NCBI RefSeq assembly: GCF_000239815.1
Contig: NZ_CAFK01000229.1
Location: 1 to 64,000, forward strand
Length of the DNA stretch: 64,000 nucleotides
From: Bradyrhizobium sp. STM 3843
GTDB lineage: Bacteria; Pseudomonadota; Alphaproteobacteria; Rhizobiales; Xanthobacteraceae
Direction: 5' to 3'
A program made the position numbers and the translations under genes. Below are positions 60,512 through 64,000 of the stretch, one piece after another. Each line of letters opens with the position of its first letter. Within the stretch, counting starts at the first letter, position 1. The notes beneath the pieces are model-generated. The model saw only the letters and a list, made by a program, of their open reading frames with translations, had not been told where the DNA came from and searched no databases.

Positions 60512-61507
60512 ATGTCCCCACGATCAGCCGCCCTGTCGCCCGATATTGCCGTCTTGGCCCGCGATCTCCGCGCCGGCCAGCGCGCCGCGCTGGCGCGGGC
60601 GATTACTTTGGTCGAGAGCCGCCGTGCCGATCATCAGGCTGCTGCGCGCGAGCTGGTTCAGGCGGTCTTGCCGCAGACAGGTCAGGGCATCCGGGTCGGC
60701 ATCACCGGCTCGCCGGGCGTCGGCAAGTCGACCACGATCGACGCGCTCGGCATGTATCTGATCGAGCAAGGTCACAAGGTCGCGGTGCTCGCGGTCGATC
60801 CGTCGTCGGCGCGCACCGGGGGCTCCATCCTCGGCGACAAGACACGGATGGCGCGGCTGTCGCACGCCGACCACGCCTTCATCCGCCCTTCCCCGTCCTC
60901 CGGCACGCTCGGCGGCGTCGCGGCCAAGACCCGCGAGGGGATGCTGTTGTGCGAGGCTGCCGGCTTCGACGTCATCCTGGTCGAGACCGTCGGCATCGGA
61001 CAATCCGAAACCGCGGTGTCCGACATGACGGATTTCTTTCTGGCGTTGATGCTGCCCGGCGGCGGCGACGAGCTGCAGGGCATCAAGAAGGGTCTGGTCG
61101 AACTCGCCGACATGATCGCGATCAACAAGGCCGACGGCGACAACGTGAAGCGCGCCAACGTCACCGCTGCGGATTACCGCGGCGCGCTGCATCTGCTCAG
61201 CCCCCGCTCCGAGCACTGGCATCCGCCGGTGGTGACCTATTCGGCATTGACCGGCGCCGGCATTGCCGGGCTGTGGCAGAAGGTGCTCGATCATCGCAAG
61301 GCGATGACGGCGTCGGGCGAATTCGCGCAGCGCCGGCGCGAGCAGCAGGTGAAATGGATGTGGTCGATGCTCGAACAACGGATCATGGCGAAGCTGCGCA
61401 CCGATACCGCTATTCGCGCCAGGGTGAAGAAGCTGGAGGCCGAGGTGGCGGAAGGGCACGTTGCACCGGCAGTCGCCGCCGAGCGGCTCGCGGAGATGTT
61501 GCAATGA
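60512..61507 (+). CDS. meaB: MeaB GTPase, methylmalonyl-CoA mutase chaperone
   Basis: A 331-residue G3E GTPase with GSPGVGKSTTIDALG (P-loop) and VETVGIGQSETAVSDMTDFF, the distinctive MeaB/ArgK switch. It protects the mutase and gates adenosylcobalamin loading. ATG 60512 is the most probable start. The stop overlaps the next gene by 4 bases (ATGA). Confidence 0.96.
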   Translation: MSPRSAALSPDIAVLARDLRAGQRAALARAITLVESRRADHQAAARELVQAVLPQTGQGIRVGITGSPGVGKSTTIDALGMYLIEQGHKVAVLAVDPSSARTGGSILGDKTRMARLSHADHAFIRPSPSSGTLGGVAAKTREGMLLCEAAGFDVILVETVGIGQSETAVSDMTDFFLALMLPGGGDELQGIKKGLVELADMIAINKADGDNVKRANVTAADYRGALHLLSPRSEHWHPPVVTYSALTGAGIAGLWQKVLDHRKAMTASGEFAQRRREQQVKWMWSMLEQRIMAKLRTDTAIRARVKKLEAEVAEGHVAPAVAAERLAEMLQ

Positions 61508-62172
61508 GCCAAAAGCTTCGCATCCTCATCACTGGCTTCGGCCCCTTCCCCGGTGCCCCGTACAATCCGACCATGCCGCTGGTGAAGCGGCTGGCGGAAC
61601 TCCGCCGGCCCGCGCTCGACGGCGTCGAACTCACCAGCCACATCTTTCATGTGACCTATCGCACCGTCGATCGCGAGCTGCCCGAGCTGATCGCGCGCGT
61701 CAGCCCCGACGCCATCTTGATGTTCGGGCTGGCCGGGCGCACGGCGCATGTCCGGATCGAGACCCGTGCCCGCAATGCCGTCACGACCACGTTCCCCGAT
61801 GCCGATCGCACCGTCGCGCGTAAGGGGTCGATCGTTCCTGGCGCGGGGCCGATGCTGTTCGGCCCCCACACGGCACGGCTTCTGCGAGCGGCACGCGCGA
61901 CTGGGATCGACGCACGCCCATCGCGCGATGCCGGCAGCTATCTGTGCAACTACCTGAGCTGGCGCGCGATCGAGGCGACGCAGGCCGAGGGAGGTCCGCG
62001 GCTAGCCGCCTTCATCCACATTCCCCCGCTGCCACGCGACGGCGCAGCTCTCTCTCAGGGCAGCGGGCGGATCACGCTGGAGCATCTGGTCGATGCCGGC
62101 GAAGCCATGCTGATGGAGCTGGTGACCCTGACCCGGCGGGCATCAGCTACGCGAATCCACAGCTCGGAATGA
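61504..62172 (+). CDS. pcp: Pyroglutamyl-peptidase I (C15 family)
   Basis: A 222-residue cysteine peptidase-like protein removing N-terminal pyroglutamate. The active-site Cys is in DAGSYLCNYLSW, the His in AAFIHIPPLPRD, and the Glu region in LMFGLAGRTAHVRIETRARN. The start overlaps meaB by 4 bases, so the two are coupled. A weak hairpin at 62220-62241 follows. Confidence 0.88.
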   Translation: MSQKLRILITGFGPFPGAPYNPTMPLVKRLAELRRPALDGVELTSHIFHVTYRTVDRELPELIARVSPDAILMFGLAGRTAHVRIETRARNAVTTTFPDADRTVARKGSIVPGAGPMLFGPHTARLLRAARATGIDARPSRDAGSYLCNYLSWRAIEATQAEGGPRLAAFIHIPPLPRDGAALSQGSGRITLEHLVDAGEAMLMELVTLTRRASATRIHSSE

Positions 62173-62219
62173 GGCGTAGATTTCATCGCCCAGCCGATTA
62201 GCCCTCTTCATAGCAAGAG

Positions 62220-62241
62220 GCCCCGCCCGTGCGGGCGAGGC
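62220..62241. terminator. Hairpin after pcp
   Basis: GCC-c-CGCCCG and CGGGCG-a-GGC with a two-base loop, lying between pcp and the convergent GlsB-type gene; few T bases follow. Confidence 0.45.
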
Positions 62242-62287
62242 TCAGCTCGGACATCGCTCAGCTTGCTTTGAGCTGCCGCGCCCGGGT

Positions 62288-62572
62288 CTACCAGGCACCG
62301 CGGCGCCGGTACCTCCATCCACCGAGCAACCGAAGCACGAGCAGGAGAACGACGGCGCCGATGAAAGCGTTGAGGATTGCAGACACAAGCCCGACACCAA
62401 GATGAATACCGAGTCTTGGCAATAACCAGCTGCCAATGAACGCACCGAGGAGACCGACAATCAGGTCCCCGATCAAGCCGAACCCACCGCCTTCCATCAC
62501 GCGGCCGGCAAGCCACCCTGCAATGATTCCGACGAACAGAATCACCAGCAGGCTCTCATTGGATAGATGCAT
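62288..62572 (-). CDS. GlsB/YeaQ/YmgE-type membrane protein
   Basis: A 94-residue protein of three hydrophobic helices with GIIAGWLAGRVMEGGGFGLI and DLIVGLLGAFIGSWL, the hallmark of the transglycosylase-associated (GlsB/YeaQ) family; stress-induced in many bacteria. GAGGAG precedes ATG 62572. Function unknown. Confidence 0.9.
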   Translation of the reverse strand: MHLSNESLLVILFVGIIAGWLAGRVMEGGGFGLIGDLIVGLLGAFIGSWLLPRLGIHLGVGLVSAILNAFIGAVVLLLVLRLLGGWRYRRRGAW

Positions 62573-62766
62573 CACCTTCTCCTCGTCGAGCGATTCGTCG
62601 GAACAATGTCGGCGCCTGTCATTGGTTCCGACGAAGGCGGCACCTTTGAGTGAAGATTTAACCCTACCCGTAACAATCGCCGGGGCGCGCGCTCGACCTA
62701 CCATCAGGATTGAGGGTTTCGGCCTAAGTGATGGCTGAACATCATCTTTTGCGTGAGGCGCTCACA

Positions 62767-64000
62767 ATGGCCGTCAATCGCCGCAGTCTGTTGGGCGCAT
62801 CAGCGGCCGGTGCAGCCGGGGCATTCGCGCAGCCTGCCGAACCTGCGCGCGCCGCGCCTTTGATTTCCACGCTCGGCCGCGACGCGACGCAATATGGCGT
62901 GCGGCCCAATCACCCCGACGATCAGACGCGCGCGTTGCAGCGTGCGATCGACGAGGCTGCGCGGGCGCAGCTGCCCTTGGCGCTGCCCCCCGGCGTCTAC
63001 CGCACGGGCATGCTGCGGCTCACGGCCAGCACGCAGCTGATCGGCGTCAGAGGTGCCAGCAAACTGCTCTTCACGGGCGGCAGTCCGTCCATGCTCCTCG
63101 GCGAAGGCGCCGACACGATGAGCCTGAACGGGGTGACGCTCGACGGCGGCAATATCCCCCTGCCCGCCCGTCGCGGCCTGCTCCATGTCCTCGGCGGACG
63201 CGACGTCCGCATCACCGATTGCGAGATCAGGAATGCCGGCGGCAGCGGGATCTGGCTCGAACAGGTCTCGGGCGAGATCAGCGGCAACATCATCACCGAC
63301 ATCGCCGTGACAGGTATCGTCTCCTTCGATGCGCTCGGCCTGATCGTCGCGCGGAACACGATCCTGGCGACCTCCGACAACGGCATCGAGATCCTGCGCA
63401 CAGCCATTGGTGACGACGGCACGCTCGTGACCGACAACCGGATCGAGAACATCAAGGCAGGGCCCGGCGGCTCCGGACAATACGGCAACGCCATCAACGC
63501 CTTTCGCGCCGGCAATGTGATCGTGCGCGGCAACCGCATCAAGAACTGCGACTACTCTGCCGTGCGCGGCAACTCGGCCTCGAACATCCAGATCACGGGC
63601 AACAGCATCAGCGACGTGCGCGAGGTCGCGCTGTATTCCGAGTTCGCATTCGAAGGCGCTGTCATCAGCGGCAACACGGTCGACGGCGCGGCGTTCGGCG
63701 TCTCCGTCTGCAATTTCAACGAAGGCGGCCGCATCGCCGTGGTCCAGGGCAATATCATCCGCAACCTGATCCCGAAGCGACCGATCGGCACCGCGCCCGA
63801 CGACGACGCCGGCATCGGCATCTATGTCGAGGCGGATGCCTCCGTCACCGGCAATGTGATCGAGAACGCACCGTCTTTCGGCATCGTCGCCGGCTGGGGC
63901 AAATATCTGCGCGACGTGGTGATTTCGAACAATGTGATCCGCAATGCGCTCGCCGGCGTCGGGGTGTCGGTCGTTCCCGGCGCGGGCCATGCTGTGATCA
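62767..64000 (+). CDS. Tat-exported beta-helix protein (TIGR03808 type), truncated at the window end
   Basis: An open frame of at least 411 codons with no stop before the edge. The N-terminus has a twin-arginine signal (NRRSLLGASAAGAAGAFA). The rest is built of repeated short strands with GN-I, NAGGSGI and GNVIxN patterns, typical of a right-handed parallel beta-helix, and fits the TIGR03808 family of alphaproteobacteria. Probably periplasmic, possibly polysaccharide-binding. An antisense frame at 62800-63990 is a shadow. Confidence 0.85.
   Translation, partial: MAVNRRSLLGASAAGAAGAFAQPAEPARAAPLISTLGRDATQYGVRPNHPDDQTRALQRAIDEAARAQLPLALPPGVYRTGMLRLTASTQLIGVRGASKLLFTGGSPSMLLGEGADTMSLNGVTLDGGNIPLPARRGLLHVLGGRDVRITDCEIRNAGGSGIWLEQVSGEISGNIITDIAVTGIVSFDALGLIVARNTILATSDNGIEILRTAIGDDGTLVTDNRIENIKAGPGGSGQYGNAINAFRAGNVIVRGNRIKNCDYSAVRGNSASNIQITGNSISDVREVALYSEFAFEGAVISGNTVDGAAFGVSVCNFNEGGRIAVVQGNIIRNLIPKRPIGTAPDDDAGIGIYVEADASVTGNVIENAPSFGIVAGWGKYLRDVVISNNVIRNALAGVGVSVVPGAGHAVI

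Noticed and set aside
62800..63990. 396-codon antisense frame at the window end
   Set aside because: The plus strand holds an unbroken Tat-exported beta-helix protein; the antisense frame has repeat-derived low complexity.

Overview
The window looks like chromosomal DNA of a high-GC alphaproteobacterium of the Rhizobiales, most likely Bradyrhizobium or a close relative. The reasons are the alphaproteobacterial LexA box (GTTC-N7-GTTC) before recA, a ROSE-type RNA thermometer before an Hsp20 gene, a MucR-family regulator, the DUF6894, DUF1491 and DUF5330 families, several hairpin-type dispersed repeats, and many small conserved orphan genes. The genus is inferred from memory of these families; no database search was possible. 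No rRNA, tRNA, CRISPR array, phage or intact insertion sequence was seen.

Layout. 1-1606 is a repeat-rich gene-poor stretch. 1607-6644 (minus strand) holds an AraC-type regulator and alaS followed closely by a cyclic-nucleotide-gated-type potassium channel. 6832-11643 (plus strand) is the glycine cleavage operon gcvT-gcvH-gcvP, headed by a tandem glycine riboswitch. 11711-15112 (minus strand) has two tandem paralogous hypothetical genes and recA. 15329-23455 is a run of small genes: little zinc-ribbon and membrane proteins, a hotdog thioesterase, a PilZ protein, two related secreted peptides, a caspase-like protease and a lipoprotein. 23681-30486 holds an HD-GYP protein, a CelD-type acetyltransferase, a FrnE-type DsbA protein, an XRE regulator, a methyltransferase, a SET-domain protein with a histone-H1-like basic tail, and a separate lysine/arginine-rich protein. 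30530-39162 has a TetR regulator divergent from a membrane protein with three operator-like palindromes between them, a YciB/IspZ-like protein, DUF1491, a peptidoglycan-binding protein overlapping a sensor histidine kinase, DUF5330, SufE and MucR. 39609-51910 covers a GT39-like membrane glycosyltransferase, an aldehyde dehydrogenase, an SDR epimerase, the ROSE-hsp20 unit, an HtrA-like protease, an NmrA-like protein, an M20 peptidase, a GT87-like protein and a HerA-like ATPase. 52627-62172 (plus strand) is a long metabolic run: DUF4332, folP-folB-folK, both methylmalonyl-CoA mutase subunits with a GFA-family gene and a 53-codon ORF between them, a DUF3298 protein, meaB and a pyroglutamyl-peptidase. 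The window ends with a GlsB/YeaQ-type membrane protein and a truncated Tat-exported beta-helix protein.

How the genes work together. The gcv genes form a glycine-responsive catabolic unit. folP, folB and folK supply folate, the one-carbon acceptor of glycine cleavage. The mutase subunits with MeaB form the propionate/methylmalonyl-CoA branch. hsp20 is probably switched on by melting of its leader RNA, and recA by LexA cleavage. The most unusual items are the SET-domain protein next to basic histone-like sequences, the previously uncalled 53-codon ORF overlapping the mutase gene, and the paired mutually exclusive hairpins below the glycine aptamers.
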